Assembly (NCBI GenBank): GCA_041486955.1
Contig: JBGPML010000003.1
Coordinates: 1 to 35,587, forward strand
DNA from: JBGPML01 sp041486955
GTDB lineage: Bacteria; Patescibacteriota; UBA1384; 2-12-FULL-50-11; DASWYB01
Length of the DNA stretch: 35,587 nucleotides
Direction of reading: 5' to 3'
The notes below the pieces were generated by a model. The model was not told the DNA's origin. It did no database searches and saw only the letters and a list, made by a program, of their open reading frames with translations. Shown piece after piece: positions 7,905-15,161 of the stretch. Positions within the stretch are counted from its first letter, which is position 1. Every line of letters starts with the position of its first letter. The translations under genes were made by a program, and so were the position numbers.

Positions 7905-9291
7905 CGATGTGGATATGGAGTTCTTTGAGCTGCGTCTCATTAATTGTCGACGGGGCACCCATCATCAAATCTCGTCCGTCACCGGTTTTTGGAAAGGCAA
8001 TAACTTCCCGAATATTTGGTTCACCAGCTAACAACATGACTAATCGGTCGATTCCGGGTGCAATCCCGCCATGAGGCGGAGCGCCGTACCGAAAAGCCTC
8101 TAACATATGACCGAATCGAGATTGAGCTTCCTCGTCACTAATTCCAAGAATTTTGAATATTTTCTGTTGGAGATCGGCTTCATGAATACGCATACTTCCG
8201 CCACCAACTTCATAGCCATTGAGGACTAAGTCATAACTGTCACTCAACGCTTTCTCCGGTTCGGTATCAATGAGTGTCTCATCGCCGGCTTTTGGTCGGG
8301 TAAATAAGTGATGGGTGGCGACCAATTTTTTATCAGTTTGCGAGTACTCAAAAAGCGGGACATCGGTTATCCAGGCAAAAGCTAATTCGTTCGGATTGTT
8401 CTTATCTTGTCGTAAGTCAGGTTTGTCTGTTCCGTACTTTTCCATCGCCTCGGCATAGGTAAGTCGAGGAAATGGTTTAGAACGGATTGTTTTCTCGGGA
8501 GTAATTGTTTCAACTAATGATGTGAACATCTTCTCGACAAACTCGAGGATCATCTCTTGATCAACAAAACTCATTTCAATATCGAGCTGAGTAAACTCTG
8601 GCTGTCGATCCCCTCTTGGATCTTCATCGCGAAAACAACGAGCGACCTGAAAATAACGATCAAGGCCACCGACCATCAGAAGCTGTTTAAATTGCTGTGG
8701 TGATTGCGGTAAAGCGTAGAAATGACCGGGTTGAAGGCGCGCCGGCACCAGATACTCCCGTGCCCCTTCGGGTGTTCCTTTCGTGATATAGGGTGTTTCT
8801 ACTTCAGTAAAATGCTGATCATGGAGGTAGTTACGTAAAAAGTGAATAACTCTACTACGTAACTGTAGGTTAGCTTTAACCCGATCATTACGCATATCTA
8901 AGTAGCGATACTGCATTCGGAGCTCTTCATTCACCAAATCAGAGCTCTGACTCCCCCAGGGAAATTCTTGAGCTGGGGTGATAATGGTCAGATCGGTAAT
9001 TTGAATTTCAATTGATCCGTTCGGTTCGTCAGTTTTGAGGTTATCAGGTCGATTAACGACAGTACCCGAAAGTATCACGGAAGACTGTTCCTTGGCCTCG
9101 GCCGTCTCAGTAAAAAATGATTGGTCGGCCGTTGCCACCGTTTGAACCTTGCCAGTGCTGTCTTTAATGTCAAGAAACACAACTTTGCTATGATGTCGTT
9201 TTGTGGCAATCCAACCGGCGATGGTGACGTTTTGGTCGACTTGTTCGGTGAGGGTGCCAATAAAGATGCGTTGTTTAACGGATAGTGGCAT
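7876..9291 (-). CDS. aspS: Aspartyl-tRNA synthetase lacking the GAD insertion
   Basis: Class II synthetase charging tRNA-Asp (or tRNA-Asx). The N-terminal OB-fold is at about 1-105, then PYITKGTPEGAREYLVP. Motif 2 includes FRDEDPRGDRQPEFTQLDIE (220-239) and motif 3 is GGIAPGIDRLVMLLAGE. The sequence is of bacterial type (FPKTGDGRDLMMGAPS near the end). It is only 471 residues against about 590. The roughly 120-residue GAD domain, which in bacterial enzymes lies between DKPDLR (289-294) and the WxxDxPLFEY block (307-316), is reduced to 12 residues. It overlaps pheT by 17 bases and has AAAGGA eight bases upstream. Whether it is discriminating is unknown. Confidence 0.95.
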   Translation of the reverse strand: MPLSVKQRIFIGTLTEQVDQNVTIAGWIATKRHHSKVVFLDIKDSTGKVQTVATADQSFFTETAEAKEQSSVILSGTVVNRPDNLKTDEPNGSIEIQITDLTIITPAQEFPWGSQSSDLVNEELRMQYRYLDMRNDRVKANLQLRSRVIHFLRNYLHDQHFTEVETPYITKGTPEGAREYLVPARLQPGHFYALPQSPQQFKQLLMVGGLDRYFQVARCFRDEDPRGDRQPEFTQLDIEMSFVDQEMILEFVEKMFTSLVETITPEKTIRSKPFPRLTYAEAMEKYGTDKPDLRQDKNNPNELAFAWITDVPLFEYSQTDKKLVATHHLFTRPKAGDETLIDTEPEKALSDSYDLVLNGYEVGGGSMRIHEADLQQKIFKILGISDEEAQSRFGHMLEAFRYGAPPHGGIAPGIDRLVMLLAGEPNIREVIAFPKTGDGRDLMMGAPSTINETQLKELHIHIDEPNTRAAQ

Positions 9292-11551
9292 GGTAGTGTT
9301 CCTTTAGAAAATTTTCGAGACTCGAATGGATTGATTGAACTTCTTCACCCGTGAGGGTCTTATCAGGCGATTGGTAGAAAACGTGAAAGGCCAAAGAATA
9401 ATTATCATCACCAAGTTTAGTATCAGTATAGGTGTCGAATAGCTCAACGGCAATAATAAAGGGATGGAATTGAGTCATAACCTGGGTGATATCATCGATT
9501 GAATGAGTTTTTTCAACAACAATGGCAATATCGCGTCGGCTTGACTGGTGTTTAGCTACTGGTGAGTAATGGATAGCATCCAAATCAGTTGCCATCACTT
9601 GAGGTGATTCAAATTGCTTCAAACTCAAAATCTCTTCCGCAGGTAGTTCTAAGACGGTAACGTTAAGTTTTCGTATTTTATAATCATTTCGGACCTCGTC
9701 CGGTAAGCTAATAATCCGAGTCATCCATGAAGCAACGGGTAAACGCAGTCGTTCAAAAATGTTTTTCCACCAATTATCAATATCGGCGAGATTGTTCCCA
9801 CTGGCGGAAATACAAAGCGTTTCTACCTCTCGGTCTGGGTGGTAGACTTTGGCCATTTCGAACAAATAAATTTGTGGAATTTCTGGATTAGTTGAAATTG
9901 TCAGTAGGGTTCCCGGTATGAGGGTTGGTCGCATGAGCGGTTTTTCTGCAAGAGCGGGTACAACTAATTCCATTGGCTCGGGGACAAGATTTAAATGAGC
10001 GAGCTCAGTTTCTTTAATAAATGGATAGGTGCTTATTTCATTTGCCCCAAGGTTCACCAGTGTATCTTTTACCGCTTCTTCGCGCCAGAATTTTGATCGT
10101 TTCCATTGCGGGACGCTGGCTGATAAGGGGGTCATATTTAAATTATTCAAACCGACTAACCGGGCGAGTTCTTCGTAATAATCTTCAACCAACGATAAAT
10201 CAAAGCGCCATGTCGGTGGCATGACCTCAATCTCTATCTCATTGATATTAATCTCGCAGCCGAGAGCGGTCAGGATGGTCGAGATCCGCTCCTCAGTTAA
10301 TTGCGTTCCAATAAATGTGCTGGCTGATTCGGCGGTAAACGATGTTTTGACGGGGGTCGGAGAATGATTGATTTTTTCAATTGGTTCGTAAGCTTTGCCC
10401 TTGGTGGTCTTTTGCCATAGTGCCAGAGCGTGAGCTAGGGCCTGAAGTCGTAAATTTGGATCAACTCCTCGACTAAAACGCTGGGCGCTATCAGTCAGTA
10501 TTCCCAATCCACGAACAGTTTTAGCAATCTGACGAGAATTAAAGTTGGCACTTTCAAAAACGATATTCCGGGCAGTATCGCCAACTTTTGTTGCATCTCC
10601 TCCCAAGACACCAGCAAGAGCCACGGGGCTGTCGTTATTCACTATGACTAAGCTCTGAGGCGTAAGATTATACGTCATCCCATTTAAACCAGTGAATGTT
10701 TCACCATCGTGAGCGCGTCTGACTCCAAAGACTGGATTGCTACTCAGCAATTCCTGATTATACGCGTGGAGTGGTTGTCCGTACTCAAGCAAGACGTAGT
10801 TGGTAATGTCAGTCGCAAGATTAATTGAACGAGCACCTAAAAGAGTTAATCGACTCTGCATCAATAAAGGTGTGTGATACCTTTCTGCTTCAGTTGAAGC
10901 TCCAGCCAGACTAAAAGAGTTGACGTCGGAATGAATTGAATCGATCCGAACTATTTCTTCTGTTTTACCGGTATATTCTGGGGTGAGAAAGTTGGGTTGG
11001 AGTGTTATCGATTCAGTTTTAGCCGCAATATCGCGAGCTAAACCAAAATGGGATAAGACGTCACCTCGATTGGGAGTGATTTCGAGAGAAATAACTGCGT
11101 CAGGTTCAATATAAGATTTGATCGAATGACCGACTTCGGCAGAGTCAGGGAGTGGCAAAAGTGTAGCATGATTATGAGAGAGTCCAAGTTCATCAGCCGC
11201 GCAGAGCATCCCACTTGATTCAACGCCACGGATTTTGGCTTTTTGGATTTTCATTCCAGACGGGAGGGTTGTACCGATTGCCGCATAGGCAACTTTTTGT
11301 CCAACTTTAAGGTCGGGAGCACCGCATACCACTTCTCTTTCTCCCGAGGTAGTTTTAACGGTCACTAAAGAAAGCGTGTCGGCGTTGGGATGATTCCCTA
11401 CGGCAGAAATCTCAGCCACGCTAATACCTTCATAGTTAGCTGGAACAATACCTTCACTGTCATGGCCAATATCAGCCAATATCGACTCTATTGAGTCGAG
11501 GGAAGGAATATTCGGATAAAACTCTTTGAGCCAAGAATAAAGATATTTCAT
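9275..11551 (-). CDS. pheT: Phenylalanyl-tRNA synthetase beta subunit
   Basis: The 758-residue beta subunit of the tetrameric class II synthetase for phenylalanine. The EMAP-type tRNA-binding domain is at about 40-150 (VGNHPNADTLSLVTVKT, VVCGAPDLKVGQKV). The B3/B4 editing region includes SINLATDITNYVLLEYGQPLH. The B5 domain lies at about 400-470 and the FDX-ACB anticodon-binding domain at about 665-758 (SSRRDIAIVVEKTHSIDDI). It is near full length, in contrast with its shortened partner PheS. Its ATG shares four bases with the pheS stop (GTATGA), indicating translational coupling. Confidence 0.96.
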   Translation of the reverse strand: MKYLYSWLKEFYPNIPSLDSIESILADIGHDSEGIVPANYEGISVAEISAVGNHPNADTLSLVTVKTTSGEREVVCGAPDLKVGQKVAYAAIGTTLPSGMKIQKAKIRGVESSGMLCAADELGLSHNHATLLPLPDSAEVGHSIKSYIEPDAVISLEITPNRGDVLSHFGLARDIAAKTESITLQPNFLTPEYTGKTEEIVRIDSIHSDVNSFSLAGASTEAERYHTPLLMQSRLTLLGARSINLATDITNYVLLEYGQPLHAYNQELLSSNPVFGVRRAHDGETFTGLNGMTYNLTPQSLVIVNNDSPVALAGVLGGDATKVGDTARNIVFESANFNSRQIAKTVRGLGILTDSAQRFSRGVDPNLRLQALAHALALWQKTTKGKAYEPIEKINHSPTPVKTSFTAESASTFIGTQLTEERISTILTALGCEININEIEIEVMPPTWRFDLSLVEDYYEELARLVGLNNLNMTPLSASVPQWKRSKFWREEAVKDTLVNLGANEISTYPFIKETELAHLNLVPEPMELVVPALAEKPLMRPTLIPGTLLTISTNPEIPQIYLFEMAKVYHPDREVETLCISASGNNLADIDNWWKNIFERLRLPVASWMTRIISLPDEVRNDYKIRKLNVTVLELPAEEILSLKQFESPQVMATDLDAIHYSPVAKHQSSRRDIAIVVEKTHSIDDITQVMTQFHPFIIAVELFDTYTDTKLGDDNYSLAFHVFYQSPDKTLTGEEVQSIHSSLENFLKEHYHATIR

Positions 11552-12240
11552 ACCGGGGCCTTAAATTGTCTGAGGAAACTGAGTTTGTTCATATGTAATT
11601 GACGGACATCCTCTACTCCCCATTTGAACATGGCAATTCGATCAATGCCAATCCCAAACGCAAAACCGGAATATTTAGAGGGATCAATTTGCATATTTTT
11701 GAGAACTTCTGGATGGACCATACCGGCGCCGAGAAGCTCGATCCATTTTCCATTATGCCAAATATCTACTTCAACACTTGGCTCGGTAAATGGAAAGTTA
11801 TGTGGTCGAAAACGGTATTTCACATCCGTTCCAAATAAACGAATAATGAATGTTTCGAGCGTCGAAAGCAGGTTAGCTAGGGTAATTCCCTCATCAATAG
11901 CCAAACAATCAAGTTGGGTAAATATAACGTCATGGGTGATGTCTGTCGCGTCATTACGATAGCAAGGTCCAAAGTGCATGACTCGAATAGGAGGGCGTTT
12001 CTGCTCGGTAGCATGGAGTTGCATATTTGTGGTTTGTGTCCGCAGCAATCGACCATCTTTGAGCCAAAATGAATCCTGACCAAGACGTGCCGGATGATCT
12101 TCCGGCATACGGAGTGAGTCGAAATTGTACCAGGCAGTATCAACTTCAGGAGCATCAACAATATCAAACCCCATGTCGCCGAACGCAGATACGGCCACGC
12201 GCAGAACATGAGTAATAGGGTGGAGGGTGCCTTGTGACAT
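11548..12240 (-). CDS. pheS: Phenylalanyl-tRNA synthetase alpha subunit, N-terminally short
   Basis: Catalytic alpha subunit of PheRS, only 230 residues against about 320-350. It begins at the catalytic core: GTLHPITHVL, then YNFDSLRMPEDHPARLGQDSFWL. Motif 2 (FGPCYRNDATDITH) and motif 3 (FAFGIGIDRIAMFKWGVEDVR) are intact. The N-terminal coiled coil that contacts tRNA-Phe in known enzymes is missing. The gene cannot be extended, because the stop of the preceding membrane-protein gene lies two bases upstream of the ATG. Active-site completeness suggests a functional enzyme. It is coupled to pheT by a four-base overlap. Confidence 0.93.
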   Translation of the reverse strand: MSQGTLHPITHVLRVAVSAFGDMGFDIVDAPEVDTAWYNFDSLRMPEDHPARLGQDSFWLKDGRLLRTQTTNMQLHATEQKRPPIRVMHFGPCYRNDATDITHDVIFTQLDCLAIDEGITLANLLSTLETFIIRLFGTDVKYRFRPHNFPFTEPSVEVDIWHNGKWIELLGAGMVHPEVLKNMQIDPSKYSGFAFGIGIDRIAMFKWGVEDVRQLHMNKLSFLRQFKAPV

Positions 12241-12242
12241 AA

Positions 12243-12626
12243 TTACCGCCTTAATTTACCTGTGTTATGGCGAGTCGCTGATTCAAACAGAACGGCCACC
12301 AGAACGACAAGAATTGCATCCCAAATAGTAACCACACGAATGAGTTGAAGAAAAAGCAGCATAGCAATGGTGCTTGAGATGAGAAATCCCTGACGAATTG
12401 AAGGTTGAATATGAGCAAATATGATTTCTCGATTATCTCGTCTTACTCGGTTGGAGTAGATGGTATAGGCAATCAAACTCCCCAGCCAAACAATAAGTGA
12501 AATAAAAAAAGTCGTTATCATTAAGATATCATTTTTATTTGGTTGTACCTGGGTAATTACATAGAGCCAGACAACAAAACTGGAAGCAATGACTGAAACA
12601 ACTCCAAATCGCTGACTATGGGTCAT
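12243..12626 (-). CDS. Small multi-spanning membrane protein
   Basis: A 127-residue protein of unknown function. Four hydrophobic segments are visible, at about 8-26, 33-56, 80-95 and 98-117, separated by basic loops (YSNRVRRDNRE between the second and third) and ending in a basic tail (RHNTGKLRR). No catalytic motif is visible. It overlaps rbfA by four bases (ATGA) and ends two bases before pheS, so it is part of the translational operon. The tight placement argues that it is a real gene. Confidence 0.7.
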   Translation of the reverse strand: MTHSQRFGVVSVIASSFVVWLYVITQVQPNKNDILMITTFFISLIVWLGSLIAYTIYSNRVRRDNREIIFAHIQPSIRQGFLISSTIAMLLFLQLIRVVTIWDAILVVLVAVLFESATRHNTGKLRR

Positions 12627-12946
12627 GATTTGTCCTTCTGTTGGTCTAAGAGCGATTCAAGTTTGGTAACTCTGCCATCATCTTTAAGAAATTGTAATTT
12701 TGGGACGATTTTACGGGCGAATTTTTTGAGGAAGGCATGTTGAATTTCTCGATGATGCTCGCCATTTAATTTTGTCACAATATCGTCCGGCGCATCCACC
12801 CAAATTCGGCATTCATGACCATCGTTAGAAAGTAAAACATCAGTCACGACAACGGCATGAAATAGTTCATGATCAATTTGACTCAGTTCAGTCGAGACAA
12901 TTCGCTTAATATGGGAAAGTATTTGTTGTTGGCGAGTGATGTTCAC
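12623..12946 (-). CDS. rbfA: Ribosome-binding factor A
   Basis: A 107-residue KH-fold protein that helps mature the 30S subunit and 16S rRNA 5' end. The family outline is visible: a helical start (QQQILSHIKRIVSTELSQI), a VVVTDVLLSNDGHECRIWV strand pair, and the ending KKFARKIVPKLQFLKDDG, like the RbfA pattern xxLRxxPxLxFxxD. It is divergent, so the name rests on overall pattern. The start is GTG at 12946, six bases after a TATGAT -10 hexamer, suggesting a leaderless message. It heads the operon running through pheST, aspS and dacA. Confidence 0.78.
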   Translation of the reverse strand: MNITRQQQILSHIKRIVSTELSQIDHELFHAVVVTDVLLSNDGHECRIWVDAPDDIVTKLNGEHHREIQHAFLKKFARKIVPKLQFLKDDGRVTKLESLLDQQKDKS

Positions 12947-12952
12947 CTGTTA

Positions 12953-12981
12953 ATCATACCAAAAGGTATGATATGGCTCAA
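12953..12981 (-). promoter_or_regulatory. rbfA operon promoter overlapping a perfect inverted repeat
   Basis: On the minus strand TTGAGC (12981-12976), a 17-nt spacer and TATGAT (12958-12953) precede the rbfA GTG by six bases. The inverted repeat ATCATACC-AAAA-GGTATGAT (12953-12972) overlaps the -10 box and presents a second TATGAT on the plus strand at 12967-12972, facing the divergent metallopeptidase gene. Its position between divergent genes fits an operator; no regulator has been assigned. Confidence 0.5.
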
Positions 12982-13003
12982 GATGGTATGGTATGCTGAA
13001 ATT

Positions 13004-14074
13004 GTGAACAGAGAATTCCTGCGCTTTTCAGTAACGCTATTTATTGTGATATTGGTAAGCCTTAGTTTAGCTTTGGCCTATGATCGTCAGGTTAATTCGT
13101 TTATCAGTGCCGTCAATCTTGATGCCAAAGACCAGCTGATTGCCTCAAACCAAAATACGATCGACTATTATGAAAAACAGAATAAATCAGTTCAAGCTGA
13201 GCTTGAAGCCCGAAATAAAGAACTCGATGCGAAGAAAACAGAATTAGATAAAACGAATAGCGATCTGACAGCAAAAATAAAAGAGCTGAACTCTGCTAAG
13301 TCACAGCTTTCTTCGACCGCCTCGGAATTAAGTAAGCTTCGTGAGCGCCCACCGCTATTTGTCTTTAAAGTTGATAGCAACCTGACCAATGTTGATCAAA
13401 AAAAAGAAGATGTTAAAAATTTGGTTACCGCAGCCTATGACGAAATAGTATCTATTTATAGTAAGCCATACCTGCTTCATTCAGTCACAATTAACTTCGT
13501 TAACTCATTTTCCAATCCTAATGCCTCAGCAGAAATTGTGATTGAGAATGGCAGTGACGGCTTACAACTCACGATAAAGATTAAGGATTTTGATCGGAAC
13601 AGTTTTGATGACAATAACTCCATCATTCATGAAATTATCCACTCGTTTCATGGATTAGCGGCCTTAGAAACGGTTGCTGACGAAGAAGGCATTACTGTGG
13701 CAGCAACGGACGCGGTCATGTCGCGGTTAATCAGCCAGGGGAAAATTCCCTCATTCAATCCTCTCTACATCAGAATTTCTTCTAGTGATTATGCCAGTAG
13801 TTCACTCACCGTACCGCGCGATACAACGAGCTTTTATACTTCGAGTGATACTGGGAAATACTATCAGCTCGTCGGGTATGGGTGGTATCAATTATATAAA
13901 GCCGATCCTAATTTCTTTAAGATATTTAATGAAAAAATGTACGCGTCCAAACGGCAAGGTCAGGATATGACAGAATCATTAGTTCGGCAAAATATAGTCG
14001 CCTCAGTTTCCGGTCAAATTTCTGGAAAGTCAGTCAATGACTGGTTGCAAACTAAAGCCTTCGTCTTTCGGTAG
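13004..14074 (+). CDS. Membrane-anchored putative zinc metallopeptidase
   Basis: About 356 residues from the GTG at 13004. A short N terminus (MNREFLRF) precedes a membrane segment (about 8-25), a long charged coiled coil (about 45-115, with repeats such as ELEARNKELDAKKTELDKT), and a C-terminal domain with HEIIH at 209-213. ADEEG follows, with glutamates at 227-228 that could be the third zinc ligand, as in gluzincins of the HExxH...E type. The domain is probably extracytoplasmic. Substrate and family are unknown. Start choice is uncertain: ATGs at 12968 and 12983 are also in frame, but 12968 lies inside the inverted repeat, and TATGCT six bases before GTG mirrors the rbfA start. It is transcribed divergently from rbfA. 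Confidence 0.65.
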   Translation: MNREFLRFSVTLFIVILVSLSLALAYDRQVNSFISAVNLDAKDQLIASNQNTIDYYEKQNKSVQAELEARNKELDAKKTELDKTNSDLTAKIKELNSAKSQLSSTASELSKLRERPPLFVFKVDSNLTNVDQKKEDVKNLVTAAYDEIVSIYSKPYLLHSVTINFVNSFSNPNASAEIVIENGSDGLQLTIKIKDFDRNSFDDNNSIIHEIIHSFHGLAALETVADEEGITVAATDAVMSRLISQGKIPSFNPLYIRISSSDYASSSLTVPRDTTSFYTSSDTGKYYQLVGYGWYQLYKADPNFFKIFNEKMYASKRQGQDMTESLVRQNIVASVSGQISGKSVNDWLQTKAFVFR

Positions 14075-14078
14075 TCGT

Positions 14079-14187
14079 CACGAATATCGTCTCTTTCTGT
14101 GTCATAATTTCCGTTTTTCGCTCAACGTACGGTTATGTACGTTTCACTCAATACTCAATTATTTCTTGAAATAGCCTGATTTTCGTG
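14079..14187. repeat. Family 1 hairpin repeat, copy 2
   Basis: Second copy of the family at 1-119, lying just after the metallopeptidase stop. Terminal arms pair as CACGAA (14079-14084) with TTCGTG (14182-14187), continuing inward with mismatches to TTTC / GAAA. The central hairpin is AACGTAC / GTACGTT, a compensatory change from GACGTAC / GTACGTC in copy 1. CTCTTTCTG, TTCCGTT and TACTCA are conserved. There is no coding potential. Confidence 0.7.
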
Positions 14188-14207
14188 CCAACTTTATCTT
14201 TTACTCT

Positions 14208-14241
14208 ACAAAAATAGCCGAATGTTGTGAACCATTCGGCT
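14208..14241 (-). terminator. Intrinsic terminator of the candidate RNA
   Basis: On the minus strand AGCCGAATG (14241-14233) and CATTCGGCT (14224-14216) form a perfect 9-bp stem with an 8-nt loop, followed by ATTTTTGT (14215-14208). This is a strong Rho-independent terminator. No protein gene ends near it on that strand, which points to an RNA gene upstream. Confidence 0.8.
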
Positions 14242-14573
14242 TCCGCTAGCTGGAATCTATAGGTTGTAGGAAACAGTGTCCAACCCGCTTCACAGCAGGT
14301 ATCTGAACCAATAGACATTTTTGTCACCTGGAGATAGGGTGAGGTTGTACCACGCAGCCGCGAACGAATTCAACGACCCAAATGATACGACTCCGGGAAC
14401 TACCTTCATGAGCGGCAGTTCCGTATTATGTACCGTTTGGTTATAGCGGGCAGTTCAACATACATTATACTAAACGAGGACGTACAACCTCATCTGGCAT
14501 TTTACATCTGCACATTATGAACCAAACTTTCCACGCAATAATTCGGTCAGAAAAAAGTCCCTCCTTATTGCTA
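14208..14573 (-). ncRNA. Candidate structured RNA of about 366 nt, unknown class
   Basis: A self-contained transcription unit, with a strong promoter upstream, a strong terminator at its end and no convincing protein gene. Helices visible by eye (plus coordinates): a perfect long-range 10-bp pairing 14341-14350 / 14482-14491; hairpin 14396-14404 / 14414-14422 (8 of 9 pairs); hairpin 14283-14289 / 14294-14300 with a GUGA tetraloop on the minus strand; a 10-bp helix with one bulge, 14518-14528 / 14540-14549; and the terminator stem. I could not match it to RNase P RNA, tmRNA, SRP RNA or 6S RNA by conserved words. A short ORF (39 codons, ending YWFRYLL) lies inside, so a decayed or small peptide gene remains possible. 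Confidence 0.55.
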
Positions 14574-14579
14574 CTTATA

Positions 14580-14609
14580 AGTATAACCATGAGGAATAGT
14601 ACTTGTCAA
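14580..14609 (-). promoter_or_regulatory. Strong promoter of the candidate RNA
   Basis: TTGACA (14609-14604, minus strand), an 18-nt spacer and TATACT (14585-14580). The -35 is a perfect match and the -10 differs at one base. Expected transcript start is near 14573. It lies just downstream of the terminator of the neighbouring small gene, so transcription here is independent. Confidence 0.75.
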
Positions 14610-14626
14610 ATAATCACCAAACATGT

Positions 14627-14662
14627 GAAAAAGCCCGCTCACAGTTTTCTGGGAGTCGGGCT
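14627..14662 (-). terminator. Intrinsic terminator of the small orphan gene
   Basis: Minus-strand AGCCCG (14662-14657) pairs with CGGGCT (14637-14632). Inner CTC/GAG and CAG/CTG pairs lie around an AAAA loop, and a run of T follows. It closes the transcript of the small gene at 14704-15009. Confidence 0.8.
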
Positions 14663-14703
14663 ATGAAGGTCACTACTGGTCTGATTAATTGCTTGCCGGT
14701 CTT

Positions 14704-15009
14704 TTAACAGCTTGGGAGTAGGTTTAAAGCTTGGGCGGTGAGGCCCCGATCTCCTTTGATAAGCTCAAGGAGCGGATCGAGGCGGTAATCATCTTTGAGG
14801 TCAGGCTGGACGATGAAAGCCTTCGCCCAGAACGCGATGACGGTTATCTCACCACGGAGTGTGGCGATGAGGAGCGGGCAAATATCGGGGTCCAATGACG
14901 TGATTAGTTCGACTAGATCTTGCACTTTCTGGCCGATTTCATCCACGTCATTTGGCGTTGCTTCTATCGCTTCCAGCCTAGTTCCCTCTTGTTCGAGAAG
15001 TCGGACCAA
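14704..15009 (-). CDS. Small orphan protein of unknown function
   Basis: About 101 residues from a TTG at 15009; I do not recognise the family. It is acidic and mainly helical by appearance (RLLEQEGTRLEAIEATPNDV, then VQDLVELITSLDPDICPLL), with a moderately hydrophobic stretch ITVIAFWAKAFIV and an ending LTAQALNLLPSC. I chose TTG at 15009 because AGGAAGGGGG lies eight bases upstream; the same frame runs up to a TTG at 15039. It has its own promoter and intrinsic terminator, so it is a one-gene transcript placed directly after the ribosomal block terminator. Confidence 0.6.
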   Translation of the reverse strand: MVRLLEQEGTRLEAIEATPNDVDEIGQKVQDLVELITSLDPDICPLLIATLRGEITVIAFWAKAFIVQPDLKDDYRLDPLLELIKGDRGLTAQALNLLPSC

Positions 15010-15048
15010 TAGATTCACCCCCTTCCTGATCCGAATCAAGTCTCGATT

Positions 15049-15077
15049 ATTGTATTCTTCTCCCGTTACAGAGTCAA
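15049..15077 (-). promoter_or_regulatory. Promoter of the small orphan gene
   Basis: TTGACT (15077-15072, minus strand), a 17-nt spacer and TACAAT (15054-15049). The predicted start is near 15042, giving a leader of about 33 nt to the TTG at 15009 that contains a strong Shine-Dalgarno (AAGGGGG). Confidence 0.7.
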
Positions 15078-15110
15078 TATATAGAATATATAAAAGCCTA
15101 TAGTGAGGGC

Positions 15111-15136
15111 TAAAACAAAAAACCGCTTACGCGGTT
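15111..15136 (-). terminator. Intrinsic terminator of the ribosomal protein block
   Basis: Minus strand: AACCGC (15136-15131), loop GTAA, GCGGTT (15126-15121), then TTTTGTTTT. A textbook Rho-independent terminator 25 bases after the rpsI stop, closing the transcript that begins upstream in the S10 region. Confidence 0.9.
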
Positions 15137-15161
15137 CTTCGTACTTATATTGTGTAAAATT

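Noticed and set aside
7905..7958. An 18-residue N-terminal extension of the pseudouridine synthase.
   Set aside because: The extra residues lie wholly within aspS and precede the conserved S4-domain start, so the ATG at 7904 is preferred.
12869..13003. An upstream extension of the metallopeptidase to 12869.
   Set aside because: It overlaps rbfA on the opposite strand and covers the divergent promoter and inverted repeat; its residues show no signal or domain character.
14208..14573. Possible RNase P RNA or tmRNA, because GTGGAAAGTTTGG recalls the GAGGAAAGTCC word of RNase P RNA.
   Set aside because: The other conserved RNase P blocks are not visible, and there is no tmRNA tRNA-like end or tag frame followed by a T-arm. 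The unit is kept as an unknown RNA.
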